A DNA stretch of 64,000 nucleotides from Proteus mirabilis ATCC 29906 (GCF_000160755.1 NZ_GG668576.1:592422-656421); one strand, 5' to 3'. Shown: positions 46,690-55,439, numbered from the stretch's first letter. Numbers and translations: made by a program. Notes: generated by a model not told the origin, from the letters alone.

Positions 46690-47000
46690 TACTCACCCCC
46701 ATCAAAAAGAACATCTGCCGTTGATTTTGTGTCGCCTGCACCTAGAGCCAGATCGGTTATTTGTAACTCTACATATACTGACTTCTTACCTTCACGTTCA
46801 TTAATGGATTTAGACAGTATTTTGGCAACAGCAGACAGCTCAATACTTTCACCAACATCAGGAATAGAAACACCTAATTTTTCTATTGTGTCGTTTTCAA
46901 GTGAAATACGTAGCCCGTATGGATATTCTTCACGAGTTTCTTTTTCACCTTTGGCATTTTCATACGTTTCTGTGCTGGTTTTTAGGTTGATTAGTTTCAT
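46689..47000 (-). CDS. Capsid staple protein (epsilon15 gp10-like)
   Basis: The 103-residue protein matches the layout of phage capsid staple proteins: an N-terminal stretch with YPYGLRISLENDTIEKLG and a C-terminal beta domain with VELQITDLALG. In epsilon15 the staple stabilises the capsid exterior. It lies 3' of a strong mid-operon terminator and 5' of tail tube A. The family call is from memory of similar sequences and so moderate. Confidence 0.65.
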   Translation of the reverse strand: MKLINLKTSTETYENAKGEKETREEYPYGLRISLENDTIEKLGVSIPDVGESIELSAVAKILSKSINEREGKKSVYVELQITDLALGAGDTKSTADVLFDGGE

Positions 47001-47031
47001 TGGATATCTCTCGGCTCAGGTAGAAAATAAA

Positions 47032-47061
47032 AAAGGGGCTTTCGCCCCCTTTATCATCGGG
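47032..47061 (-). terminator. Mid-operon terminator between head and tail genes
   Basis: Arms AAAGGGG (47032-47038) and CCCCTTT (47046-47052) form a strong stem, and on the minus strand TTTTTTATTTT follows. It lies after the capsid/cement genes and before the staple and tail genes. T7 has its terminator in the matching place, just after the capsid gene, so this may likewise lower expression of the tail genes. Confidence 0.82.
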
Positions 47062-47063
47062 GG

Positions 47064-47405
47064 TTAAACCCCAAGTTCTTTCCGCTTTTCATCTATTGCG
47101 GTGCGCATTTTATCTGCGCCCATATTGTGATGAGGTGCTTTACCAAATAGCTGGGTATATTGCTCACGAAGCGCATCAAGGCTTGAATCAATTGCCACAC
47201 CTGAACCGCTAACAGCAATATTACTTATTCCTTCACCAGTATTATCACCAGCTCCATCAGCCACACTATGAGTATTAAGTCGAGCATCAGCGCCACCAAT
47301 TAACGCTAAGTTATCACCAGCTATACCGTCGTACTCAACCTCTTCATCGATTTCAAGTAGACGCCCAGCGATAAATGATTTTTTTAAAACCTTATATCGT
47401 GACAT
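47064..47405 (-). CDS. Small head-associated protein with C-terminal HeH-like motif
   Basis: I do not recognise this 113-residue protein beyond its place between the cement gene and the mid-operon terminator. The N-terminal KVLKKSFIAGRLLEIDEEVEY resembles head-tail accessory proteins, and the C-terminal SLDALREQYTQLFGKAPHHN through MRTAIDEKRKEL looks like an HeH/SAP-type helical motif. It is probably a minor head protein. Confidence 0.6.
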   Translation of the reverse strand: MSRYKVLKKSFIAGRLLEIDEEVEYDGIAGDNLALIGGADARLNTHSVADGAGDNTGEGISNIAVSGSGVAIDSSLDALREQYTQLFGKAPHHNMGADKMRTAIDEKRKELGV

Positions 47406-47413
47406 GTCAAACC

Positions 47414-47845
47414 TTATTGAGTTACAGCATCGTAAATAGGATGAGCATCAACAGTTAGGTTAATGCCCGCAGTGAACTTACCCGCCGTTAATGGACCTTC
47501 TGCAACAACATATTGCAGGCGCAGGTACTTCAGAACGCCTTGAGGTACTTTCGCCACAATACGTTTACCTGCATTTAAATCAGCAATTGGCATTGCCGCA
47601 GATTCAAAGATAGATTTAGCATCAGAGAATTTATCATCTGTCGCGGTTTCTAACTTAATTTGAACAGTCGCTTCACCTGCTGCTTTAGCCTGTTCAGTCA
47701 CTTGTGCAAACAGCTCTAATGGCTCACCAATACCGATATCACGAAATGTACCATGCACTGGCGTTAAGTCGATAATTTGCTTACTTACAGCAGATGCAGT
47801 AACCGCCTGATCCAGTGAAAAAAGCGTTTCTTTATCTAAAATCAT
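47414..47845 (-). CDS. Bbp16-type capsid cement protein
   Basis: The 143-residue protein resembles the capsid cement protein Bbp16 of Bordetella phage BPP-1: MILDKETLFSLDQAVT at the start, then VKIKLETATDDKFSDAK-like strands and PQGVLKYLRLQYVVAEGPLTAGKFTAG. It stabilises the head lattice. I start it at 47845, with GGAGAT 9 bp upstream; the ORF opens further up at 47899, overlapping the end of the capsid gene's leader without a ribosome site. Confidence 0.8.
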   Translation of the reverse strand: MILDKETLFSLDQAVTASAVSKQIIDLTPVHGTFRDIGIGEPLELFAQVTEQAKAAGEATVQIKLETATDDKFSDAKSIFESAAMPIADLNAGKRIVAKVPQGVLKYLRLQYVVAEGPLTAGKFTAGINLTVDAHPIYDAVTQ

Positions 47846-47903
47846 TTTGACTATCTCCAAATAAATGAAAGTTAGCGGAGCCGTTAAACGACACCGCAAT
47901 AAC

Positions 47904-48884
47904 TTATTTCACCTGATCTTCAGTCGTTAAGATGGCATCAACACGGCGAACAGGAATTTCATCGAATGAAACAACTTTCTTACCGGCAACTTCTGCCATG
48001 GAAATATTGACGTTTTTACTGTTTTTAATTTGGCGACGCATCCAGCTACGAATTTGCTGGTTACAATAAAAAACAGGACGCCCCATAGAGAGGTTAGGGA
48101 TCTTCTCAATTGCTTGAATAAACAAGTCTGGCAAATCGAGTGTGTCCGCTTTTTCTGGATCTTTACCAATTTTGGATAAATCAATATTGGCGATACGGAC
48201 AACATAACGCCAGTCACGAACTGAGATACCATTTTTCCATTGGAAGTGAGTACGAAAGCCTTGGTATTTACCTTTGTTCTCATCTTCTAAAGTAACTTCG
48301 CCTAAATGGTTTTGCTCTAAACCTGCTTTAGAACCTTTAGGGAAAATACCGTGAACCGTGTTTTCACCCCATACGACTAACCACACAGAAGTTAAGTTAC
48401 TGCCAGTACCACCAGCATCAATGATATTGACTGCATTCTTTGCTTTCATATCGTTAAAGCGTGCAGCTAATCCCGTAAAGCGCTGAGGATGAACCGTAGC
48501 ATCACCATAAATAACTGTTTCAGCCATTTGCTGGTTCATTGACTCTAAGAATGCAATTGATTCAGACAATAGAAATTCATTCTTTTGCCCGTTCAAGTTA
48601 GCAAGATCTTTATCAACTTCAGAATAGGTTTCAAGCATACCAATCGCATCAGTAACCTGTGCTGTGGTTGATTTGCTTGGCGGTACACCATAATTAAGCA
48701 AACGCCATGTCGCAGATGGTAAACCAGTACGAACGGTTGTACGGTGACCCGTTGGTAAATTACCTTCAACGAAAACCATATCATCAAGAATTTCATTAGA
48801 CTGATTCAGCAATTCGACGATCTTCGCTTGCTTGCTGTCAGGGCCTTGTCGTTTAGCCCAATCAACGAGAGTTAAAGCAGGCAT
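47904..48884 (-). CDS. Major capsid protein
   Basis: The 326-residue protein resembles the HK97-fold coat proteins of BPP-1 (Bbp17) and epsilon15 (gp7): PALTLVDWAKRQGPDSKQAKIVELLNQSNEIL at the N-terminus, then LPTGHRTTVRTGLP and FYCNQQIRSWMRRQI near residue 270. It has no cleaved N-terminal delta domain; the separate scaffold gene (48900) precedes it. It is followed by the cement gene with 58 bp between. Confidence 0.87.
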   Translation of the reverse strand: MPALTLVDWAKRQGPDSKQAKIVELLNQSNEILDDMVFVEGNLPTGHRTTVRTGLPSATWRLLNYGVPPSKSTTAQVTDAIGMLETYSEVDKDLANLNGQKNEFLLSESIAFLESMNQQMAETVIYGDATVHPQRFTGLAARFNDMKAKNAVNIIDAGGTGSNLTSVWLVVWGENTVHGIFPKGSKAGLEQNHLGEVTLEDENKGKYQGFRTHFQWKNGISVRDWRYVVRIANIDLSKIGKDPEKADTLDLPDLFIQAIEKIPNLSMGRPVFYCNQQIRSWMRRQIKNSKNVNISMAEVAGKKVVSFDEIPVRRVDAILTTEDQVK

Positions 48885-48899
48885 GTTATTTCCTCTTTG

Positions 48900-49577
48900 T
48901 TATCCAAATAAAACATCAGCAGCACTTTTACTGCCGTTACTGTTGCCAGTGACAAGACCGTCCTCTGACATTGCTTTGCCTATCTTGGCAAAAGCCCGAA
49001 TAATCTCTGGGTGATTACCTAACCCTGTTTCTGTTAAATACAATTTCAAATCATCAGAACCATAGGTATCTAATGCCTTTTGTGCTGCACCAATAGACTC
49101 ATTTGATCCTAATTCTTCATCTGCTTTAACAGTTTCAGCCCATTGCTCAGTCTGCTTTTGCCAACCATCATTGATTTGTTTCTGAATAGCAGGCATGATT
49201 TTAGAGCCATAAACATCAACCAGTTTTTGCGCTTGTTCGTTGTTTAAATTCAGCTCACGAGCAATCGGCTCAAAGACTTCTAATGCACCTTTATCAAGCT
49301 CTTGCCCTTCTTCTGGTGCTTTAAATTCATACTTTTCAGGCGCACCTACATCTGATTTATTGGCATCATTTTTCTTATCATCCGGCTTGCCCTGCTCTCC
49401 ACCATTCTCTTTTTCAGTGCTTTTAGTAGGATCATCACTGTTTGCTGGTGGCTCATTTTTATCTGTTGCTGATGTTTCTTGAGTAGGTTCCGTTGCTGTA
49501 CCGCCACCGCCTTCACCTCCCTCGCTGTGTTGCTCGTTATACAAACGACGCATAATTAATTTCTGCCATAAGTTCAT
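48900..49577 (-). CDS. Capsid scaffolding protein
   Basis: The 225-residue protein has a Gly/Thr/Pro- and acid-rich disordered N-terminal half (GEGGGGTATEPTQETSATD) and a helical C-terminal half (APEEGQELDKGALEVFEPIA, then NEQAQKLVDVYGSKIMPAIQ). This composition and its place directly before the capsid gene define a scaffold. GGGGAG precedes the ATG. The 104-residue gene lies 17 bp upstream. Confidence 0.8.
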   Translation of the reverse strand: MNLWQKLIMRRLYNEQHSEGGEGGGGTATEPTQETSATDKNEPPANSDDPTKSTEKENGGEQGKPDDKKNDANKSDVGAPEKYEFKAPEEGQELDKGALEVFEPIARELNLNNEQAQKLVDVYGSKIMPAIQKQINDGWQKQTEQWAETVKADEELGSNESIGAAQKALDTYGSDDLKLYLTETGLGNHPEIIRAFAKIGKAMSEDGLVTGNSNGSKSAADVLFG

Positions 49578-49594
49578 GACTGTTTCTCCCCTTG

Positions 49595-49909
49595 TTAAAC
49601 GCTTGGTGTAGTTGCTTCATTTGCCATTTGCGCATAAAGCTCAGGGCAAACTTGGTGTAATTGATTGAAAACTTTTAACCCATAGTTACGTTCTCCCTCT
49701 CTAAATGCCATTGCATAGGGATCATTAGAAAAAGAGCTACGAAATACGCCAGAGTCAGAAATCAAACGCCAAATAACAGCACGCCCAGCTTCTGTGGACA
49801 TAACCTCTTTTAGCTGTTGTTCCTCTTTCTCTTGCCTATTTTTTTGTTGAATATCGTATTCAGTGCGAGCAATTCTCTCGTCTTCATACGCATCGAATGG
49901 ATGTGTCAT
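49595..49909 (-). CDS. Small head-region protein, unknown
   Basis: The 104-residue protein is hydrophilic and helical (DEERIARTEYDIQQKN-like region rich in Gln and Glu) with AFREGERNYGLKVFNQL toward the C-terminus. It overlaps the portal stop codon by 4 bp (ATGA), so its translation is coupled to the portal gene. In related podoviruses a small gene of unknown function stands in the same place. It is not otherwise recognised. Confidence 0.6.
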   Translation of the reverse strand: MTHPFDAYEDERIARTEYDIQQKNRQEKEEQQLKEVMSTEAGRAVIWRLISDSGVFRSSFSNDPYAMAFREGERNYGLKVFNQLHQVCPELYAQMANEATTPSV

Positions 49910-51576
49910 TGAGCACCTCCACCAGCCATAGCGGACAAGGCACTATCATTATCAAGATTGGTATCACTGAGGGTTTTAGCACCATCAATAGCGGATTGAG
50001 CCATTTGCATCTGTGCCATTTGTTGTTGCTGTGCTTGTCGTTGTTGACGTATGGCTTGCACTTGCTCATTGGTTGCAACGATTGTTGGAGAGACACCAAT
50101 TGCCGATGCATAGTTATCAATAGCATCATCAGCGTTAAGTTTATCTAGGGCCTCTGGCTTAACTTTTGCCAAATTGCCAACAAAGCCAGCAAAGCGTTCG
50201 ATACTGCCAACGCCAATCGATTTCTGTGCCTGAGCCATTACAGAAATGTACTCAACCTTTAGATCCATTCCCTGCATTTCATCAGGCGCAACGGGAAGTA
50301 AATTTTTATTTACCAAGATTGAGAAAGTGCGATTAATCAGCTTGTCGAGTAACTCAGAATCAAGGCGTTGCAGAACAGGCCCTAATTGCAATAGCTTCTC
50401 TTCTCGCATCTCAACAACGGCTTCAATCGGCATAGAGCGCGTATTCACCATTTGCATCATGCGGAATAAATCGACAAAGTAAGCGGTATCAATCAGTTGA
50501 CGGGTATCTTGAACATCTTCAAGTAGTGCTTTCAATGCTACGGGTTGAACATCAAAAATCGTTTGAATTTTATTAGTAGGATTTGCCTCATCAAGATAGT
50601 TAATGCCTCCGGGTATGGTATTTACCCGTTGGTTTTTTAATGAGGCTGGCACTTGTAAAGGTGGATTGGTCAGCTTATCAATCATCTGCGCTTTACGCTT
50701 TTGCATTAATTGAAGCGCTTTAGTACCACCTAACGCCAACATACCAGGGCAAGATGAACCGTAAACATCTTCACCATTGACTTCCCAACGTGGCGCCATA
50801 ATAGGAAATTCATCATAGCCAGACTCACGTAACACTTTCTCGTGATCACCCGCCACTTCAAGATAAACGGATTTAAAAGGCTTGTGCTTCGCCTCTAACT
50901 TTCCTGTTTGTCGTTCAAGGTTTGGATATACGGCATGAACCACTTCAATCCATTGGCTGTACTGGCTTGAATTCCACATTGATTTAACAGTGTCGCTAAC
51001 GCTATCAACCCCGAACTCCATTACCAACTGGCGAACGGTCATCGTAAATTTGCGATAGCAAACATCAACACTCAGGCTTGGGCTATTTGCAATGTAGTAA
51101 CTGCCAAGAGGGAAATGAACGGTACGGATAATACGCTGGCTATCTTCAACAACTGCCATTGCTGCAGTGCCAAAGGTACCTAAATCCCCATACATCAACG
51201 GTAATGACTGATAGAGATTAGAACGATTGAACACTTCGTTCATGCGTTGTTCGGTGGTTTCGAGCCAAAGTTTTACAGGACCATAATCCATTAAGTCAGG
51301 ATCAGGTGTTGCTAAACGAAACCAAGGACGAGCCGGACTTGTAATACCTGACATCATGCCACTGGAAAGCACCGATGAAGCCAAAGACGCCGTAGGGTCA
51401 ATGATCTTACTATTACGGCGATCACCTCGATTAACATCAGACGCAGTAAAGCGCGTACTGCGAGGACGAGTGAAATCTGACAATTCACGCCAATGCGGTT
51501 CAAATGAGCTACGCTCTGTTTCCAACTGATTAAGTTGTTGCAGTAGCTGTTCTTTCAATGGCGTTGACATAGTCAC
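49906..51576 (-). CDS. Portal (head-to-tail connector) protein
   Basis: The 556-residue protein is a podovirus portal of the T7-like/epsilon15 type: FEPHWRELSDFTRPRSTRFT, then SSGMMSGITSPARPWFRL, SLPLMYGDLGTFGTAAMAVVE and an Ala/Gln-rich C-terminal tail (QQRQAQQQQMAQMQMAQ). The dodecamer forms the vertex for DNA packaging with terminase. A 70-residue gene lies 3 bp upstream. Confidence 0.88.
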   Translation of the reverse strand: MTMSTPLKEQLLQQLNQLETERSSFEPHWRELSDFTRPRSTRFTASDVNRGDRRNSKIIDPTASLASSVLSSGMMSGITSPARPWFRLATPDPDLMDYGPVKLWLETTEQRMNEVFNRSNLYQSLPLMYGDLGTFGTAAMAVVEDSQRIIRTVHFPLGSYYIANSPSLSVDVCYRKFTMTVRQLVMEFGVDSVSDTVKSMWNSSQYSQWIEVVHAVYPNLERQTGKLEAKHKPFKSVYLEVAGDHEKVLRESGYDEFPIMAPRWEVNGEDVYGSSCPGMLALGGTKALQLMQKRKAQMIDKLTNPPLQVPASLKNQRVNTIPGGINYLDEANPTNKIQTIFDVQPVALKALLEDVQDTRQLIDTAYFVDLFRMMQMVNTRSMPIEAVVEMREEKLLQLGPVLQRLDSELLDKLINRTFSILVNKNLLPVAPDEMQGMDLKVEYISVMAQAQKSIGVGSIERFAGFVGNLAKVKPEALDKLNADDAIDNYASAIGVSPTIVATNEQVQAIRQQRQAQQQQMAQMQMAQSAIDGAKTLSDTNLDNDSALSAMAGGGAQ

Positions 51577-51579
51577 CCC

Positions 51580-51792
51580 TTATTGACCAAGTAAGGTTTT
51601 ACCGCTGGTGGATGCTGAACTTGTCGCACCCTGCGCACCTGTTAGTAACGTAGACTTACGACCTGCGGCTGCACGGCGACGACGCATTTCATCATCACGA
51701 CTACCCGTTACTGCCGCATCTTGTTCTTGAGGTGCTGCCTGAACAGCAGGAGGAGTTGTAATTTTTGGAGTATTGCCAAATGGATTACACAT
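51580..51792 (-). CDS. Small Pro/Ala-rich phage protein
   Basis: The 70-residue product is low-complexity: MCNPFGNTPKITTPP, a basic DDEMRRRRAAAGRK stretch and a Ser/Gly-rich end. Similar short proteins occur between terminase and portal in BPP-1-like phages. Function unknown; it is the first gene after the 184-bp gap that holds the candidate small RNA. Confidence 0.6.
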   Translation of the reverse strand: MCNPFGNTPKITTPPAVQAAPQEQDAAVTGSRDDEMRRRRAAAGRKSTLLTGAQGATSSASTSGKTLLGQ

Positions 51793-51849
51793 ATCGACAC
51801 ACCTTTATAATTAACCAATATTGCATATTAAATTAATAATACATGTTAT

Positions 51850-51978
51850 TTGACAATATTGAAAATTATAACTACCATTTTAGTTATGCAATGCCACTGC
51901 ATTTTTTCTCGGTATTGTTACCACGACAGCGTGCTTTACCTTAGGACTGTTTGCCCTCTACTCCAGAGGGCTTTTTTT
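51850..51978 (+). ncRNA. Candidate plus-strand small RNA in the terminase-portal gap
   Basis: A TTGACA -35 (51850-51855) with a TACCAT -10-like hexamer at 17 bp (51873-51878) points rightward, against the late genes. About 70 nt later a strong terminator stands: GCCCTCT-ACTCC-AGAGGGC (51953-51971) followed by TTTTTTT. Between them are small hairpins (AATGC/GCATT). No ORF explains this arrangement. The transcript would be roughly 90 nt. The last bases overlap the terL stop region on the other strand. The -10 is only a 4/6 match, so the promoter is the weak point. Confidence 0.5.
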
Positions 51979-53461
51979 ATGCGAATGGATCGTAATCTGA
52001 ATTGCTGACATTAACGCCAGAATGAGGTGAGGAATAATTTCTATCTATTTTGGTGACTGGATAGGCGAATGTCAGTGCTAGTGCATCACCTTTACCCGGT
52101 GAACGACCAAGACGCTTTTTAATTTCTGTTTTATCTTCTAGTACAATCTTGCTATCAATAACACGAACTTTGTATTCACCACATGACAAATCATCTGCGG
52201 TTTCCTGATCATCAATAGCCCCACCAATTTTTAGCCATGTCTTAACGCTGTTATACATTTCACCGCGTTTGTTTAGCATTTGTGGATCTGTTGATGCACC
52301 ACCAAACTTAACTAAACGCCACACACGACCCCAACTTGTTCCAATGGAGTGAATGCCGGTACCATATCCAAAGTCGATATGAACAGCATCAGCCTTGTAT
52401 TGATCTTCAAAGTCAGCGATACGCTTTGCCATAACAACATCGTCAGTTGTTTTAAAGCCCGTCCACAAGCACTTACTGAATAAACCTTGACGCAGATAAA
52501 TTACTGCATCATCAATACCAGAATAGGCAGGGTCAACACCAATGATTACAGGCGCATGAGCAACTTCTGCCTGTGTGACAATGCGCTTCATGGCTTCATC
52601 CGTTAAACCTGTTGGGATAAACTGTAGTTCTGATGCTGACGGGAACACACCACGAACACGGACTTTAAAGAAGTCGCTATCTTCTCCGTAGTCCTCTTCC
52701 CAGTTTTTAATCTGCTCTTTGTTGCTACCTTCAACGGTACGGCTATCAATCTGCTTAGTATTCCAACGATGTTTAAACTTACGAAAGCACTCACGAAAGC
52801 GCCCTGTGTTACGGGTTGGGTTACCAAATGCTATCCAAATGATTTCGGTGCCTTCATCCGTTAACGCCCCTTCTGCCACCTCCCATACCAGATCGGCAAT
52901 GTTAGACGCCTCATCAAACACCAAGATAATACGCTTACCTTTGTTGTGAAGCCCTGCAAATGCCTCCGTGTTGTTCTCTGACCACGGTACCGCATCAGCA
53001 CGCCAAGCATTAGCGTGATTAGGATCATTTGAATAGATAGCTGTCTTAGTGCAAGTAAACCAATTATTGGTAAGTGATAGACGTTGCCATTTCGCTATTT
53101 CTGGCCACGTTTTAGTGCGTAGTTGATTTTCGGTGTTAGCAGTGACGACTACCTTACAATCTTCGCAGGTATCCATACCCCACTTGATGATCATTGAAAT
53201 AAATGCAGATTTGCCGATACCATGACCAGAAGCACGAGCAAGTAACAATGGCTGGTGGCGTGTCTTTGGATTACGCAAATGTTCACCGATTTCATTTAAT
53301 GCTTCGGCTTGCCACTGACGAGGACCATTATATTCTTCAAGCTCTCCACCAGCTTCCCCCCACGGAAATGCGTAATACGCATAACCTAATGGATCATGCG
53401 TAAATGATGCGATATCTTCAATGAGTTGTTCTTCTGGTGACTTCTGCAAAGCTTCTGACAT
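51977..53461 (-). CDS. Terminase large subunit
   Basis: The 494-residue protein has an ATPase Walker A-like motif ARASGHGIGKSAF near residues 77-89, Walker B IILVFDEAS near 176-184, and a C-terminal RNase H-like nuclease with IIGVDPAYSG and HIDFGYGTG. It cuts concatemers and drives DNA into the prohead. It follows the small subunit with a 1-bp overlap. Confidence 0.92.
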   Translation of the reverse strand: MSEALQKSPEEQLIEDIASFTHDPLGYAYYAFPWGEAGGELEEYNGPRQWQAEALNEIGEHLRNPKTRHQPLLLARASGHGIGKSAFISMIIKWGMDTCEDCKVVVTANTENQLRTKTWPEIAKWQRLSLTNNWFTCTKTAIYSNDPNHANAWRADAVPWSENNTEAFAGLHNKGKRIILVFDEASNIADLVWEVAEGALTDEGTEIIWIAFGNPTRNTGRFRECFRKFKHRWNTKQIDSRTVEGSNKEQIKNWEEDYGEDSDFFKVRVRGVFPSASELQFIPTGLTDEAMKRIVTQAEVAHAPVIIGVDPAYSGIDDAVIYLRQGLFSKCLWTGFKTTDDVVMAKRIADFEDQYKADAVHIDFGYGTGIHSIGTSWGRVWRLVKFGGASTDPQMLNKRGEMYNSVKTWLKIGGAIDDQETADDLSCGEYKVRVIDSKIVLEDKTEIKKRLGRSPGKGDALALTFAYPVTKIDRNYSSPHSGVNVSNSDYDPFA

Positions 53462-54024
53462 TACTCAACGCTCCCTTGCTGAGCACGTTTACGAGCAGAT
53501 GCCAACTTATCAGCCAATGATACATTTACATCGACCTGTACCCTGTCTCTAAAGGCATTGATATCAACATGCTTACCAATCAGCTCAAGTACCTTAATTT
53601 TATCCAGTAACTTTACTTTTTTAATACGTGTATCACCGTCAATATCAATGATATCGAATGCAGCAACACTTTTACGCCAAATAGGTGACCATTCAGATAT
53701 TGGTTTAATATCGCCTTTCTCATTAAGAATATCGGCAATATCTGCATCAAGCATATCAACCAAGCGTTTGAGTACATTGTCAGCACTCATCTTGGTTCGC
53801 TTATTGCGCTGTTGCATAAGTTGTGCGATACGCTCTTGAATACGGGGATCAGCCATTAGTTGTGATGCGCGCTTGCAAGCACTGCCAGATGCATATCCAG
53901 CAGAGATTGCAGCATCAGTTTGATTATCGGGGGATTTGATATATTCCTGACAGAAACGTTCCATCTTGTCGTTGATAGGCGTTGGCTGTCGTGCAGGTTT
54001 CTTTCTTGGTCTTTTGATAGTCAT
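53461..54024 (-). CDS. Terminase small subunit
   Basis: The 187-residue protein has a typical N-terminal DNA-binding pattern (KMERFCQEYIKSPDNQTDAAISAGY, SACKRASQLMADPRI) found in small terminase subunits of the Terminase_2 type. It recognises pac/cos DNA for the large subunit. I start it at the third initiator, 54024, because AGAGGT is optimally placed before it; the frame opens at GTG 54033. It is the first gene of the late operon. Confidence 0.87.
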   Translation of the reverse strand: MTIKRPRKKPARQPTPINDKMERFCQEYIKSPDNQTDAAISAGYASGSACKRASQLMADPRIQERIAQLMQQRNKRTKMSADNVLKRLVDMLDADIADILNEKGDIKPISEWSPIWRKSVAAFDIIDIDGDTRIKKVKLLDKIKVLELIGKHVDINAFRDRVQVDVNVSLADKLASARKRAQQGSVE

Positions 54025-54096
54025 AATCATCACCTCTTTGGTTATTATGGCTATTCAAAATGTAACATTCAAATTTTATAAGCATTACCTAAACTT

Positions 54097-54126
54097 ATTT
54101 GGTTGACAAAATCGCGTCAACCAAAT
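54097..54126. promoter_or_regulatory. Strong inverted repeat upstream of the terminase operon
   Basis: Arms ATTTGGTTGAC and GTCAACCAAAT (11 bp each) are separated by 8 bp (AAAATCGC). A third copy of GTCAACCAA lies at about 54146 inside the end of the next gene. It is in the gap where the late promoter must be, and contains TTGAC -35-like elements in both directions, so it may be the binding site of a late regulator. A terminator role is less likely, as no T-run follows. Confidence 0.6.
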
Positions 54127-54128
54127 TT

Positions 54129-54488
54129 CTATTTTGCTATCGTTCTGTCAACCAAGTTAAGCTGTAATTCGCGATATCCATAAGTTAACCAACACTTAGC
54201 ATCACCAGATAAACAGCATTGCTGAACGGGTAACTGCTCACCACAACGCTCACACTTACGCTTAGATAGTTCCTCAGCTTGTCGCTTATACTCCGCATCA
54301 TCTTTACGAATAAGTATCTGCAAGTATTCAACATTATCATACGGTTCACGACCAGGCATACGTAGAACACAATTACGCTGTAACATCTCCAGCTCCTGAT
54401 TATCCACCAGCAATTCAATCTTCGTTACGCCAAGTTCCTTTTGGCGCTTACGTTGTAGTGCCTTGCGTTCAGCAGGTGATTTAGCCAT
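54129..54488 (-). CDS. Zinc-ribbon phage protein of unknown function
   Basis: The 119-residue protein has a basic N-terminal helix (SPAERKALQRKRQKELGV) and a C-terminal four-cysteine cluster (CERCGEQLPVQQCCLSGDAKC), probably zinc-binding. It resembles short early/middle phage proteins. The basic helix and zinc ribbon would suit nucleic-acid binding, but nothing here proves a regulator role. It overlaps the upstream gene by 8 bp. Confidence 0.62.
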   Translation of the reverse strand: MAKSPAERKALQRKRQKELGVTKIELLVDNQELEMLQRNCVLRMPGREPYDNVEYLQILIRKDDAEYKRQAEELSKRKCERCGEQLPVQQCCLSGDAKCWLTYGYRELQLNLVDRTIAK

Positions 54489-54825
54489 TTGCTAGCTCCT
54501 CAGGTATCTCAACTTCATCACCTATCTCAAGCATAACAACCGCTCGGCAAATAGCTTCTTGAGCAGTATTAGCAGTGGCATAATCACCCATTAAATGTGG
54601 CGGTGATGCATAGCAATAATTAACCCCGTCAACTTCTTCAAACATTAAATCAATCCAGTAGTTATTTATAAACTCACCACACTTTAACCAGTCGCTAGAT
54701 GGGTTATATACGCAGTTATTAACATCAACAATAAACTCTTTTCCAATACGAACATCAACACAAACGGCTTTACCTACCGCAAAATCAAGCGCTAATCCTT
54801 TTAGTTTTGAGGTTTTAATTTTCAT
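54481..54825 (-). CDS. DUF2591 (NinX-like) phage protein
   Basis: The product has the DUF2591 pattern known from P22 NinX: KTSKLKGLALDFAVGKAVCV at the start, then PSSDWLKCGEFINNYWIDL and the ATANTAQEAICRAVVMLEIGDEVEIP end. Its function in phage is unknown. I use the second of two adjacent ATGs, with GAGGG 6 bp before; the other is at 54828. It overlaps the stop of the upstream gene. Confidence 0.78.
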   Translation of the reverse strand: MKIKTSKLKGLALDFAVGKAVCVDVRIGKEFIVDVNNCVYNPSSDWLKCGEFINNYWIDLMFEEVDGVNYCYASPPHLMGDYATANTAQEAICRAVVMLEIGDEVEIPEELANG

Positions 54826-55034
54826 CATTCACCCTCTGGCATTGGTGGGAGCGGCAGATCGCACCAGCAGATAACGTCTGAATAATCAAACCACTGTGAT
54901 ATTTTTATGCTGTAAAAACCGCATCCTTCATCAATCCTCCATCCCGCGTGAGTTTCACCGTCCGCATAGAACAAAATTAACTTAACCCTCTCTGGATGTT
55001 TCTCACTCACCTTAACCCAATTAGTTCCCTGCAT
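54825..55034 (-). CDS. DUF551 phage protein
   Basis: The 69-residue protein fits the DUF551 family of lambdoid phages: WVKVSEKHPERVKLILFYADG, GWRIDEGCGFYSI, then VICWCDLPLPPMPEGE at the C-terminus. Function unknown. It overlaps both the upstream gene (by 14 bp) and the DUF2591 gene. Confidence 0.8.
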   Translation of the reverse strand: MQGTNWVKVSEKHPERVKLILFYADGETHAGWRIDEGCGFYSIKISQWFDYSDVICWCDLPLPPMPEGE

Positions 55035-55314
55035 TAGATGTCTCCTCGCCCTTCAGTGGCTCAAATGAAACCAACTCAAATGTAATTTCACGATGGTAAT
55101 CGTAATAATCAGTAGTTGGTTTTAGTGTATAAACGCCCTCACCTTGAAAGTAATCTTCGCCCGTTAAAACGGTTGATATTTCATCTTGAAAATCTCGAAT
55201 GTCAGTTGCGTCAAAATCACCATGACAACCCTTTAAATAGACCTCGTTTTCGTCATCAACAGCGTGATGAATTACAACAATAGTTCCAAATGGGATTTCC
55301 TTTTGCTTGTTCAT
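55021..55314 (-). CDS. Small acidic phage protein, unknown
   Basis: I do not recognise this 97-residue protein. It is acidic with beta-rich stretches (FGTIVVIHHAVDDENEVYLKG, GVYTLKPTTDYYDYHREITF). It is the first of a run of overlapping small genes (to 54129) that are probably one transcript. Confidence 0.55.
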   Translation of the reverse strand: MNKQKEIPFGTIVVIHHAVDDENEVYLKGCHGDFDATDIRDFQDEISTVLTGEDYFQGEGVYTLKPTTDYYDYHREITFELVSFEPLKGEETSNAGN

Positions 55315-55439
55315 CTAAAAATCCTCTTGCGTGACATGTCACAGTTATTTGAGTTATTGAATAAGCCTAATAGCATCAATTTCTTGGCTCATAATTTCTT
55401 CCCAAACTCATTCAACGATTAATTAACTCAGTCACTAAC

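Noticed and set aside
54032..54042. ACCTCTTTGGT, a match to the ACC-N5-GGT operator core
   Set aside because: The ACCTCT half is the complement of the terS ribosome site AGAGGT, so the match is explained by translation signals.
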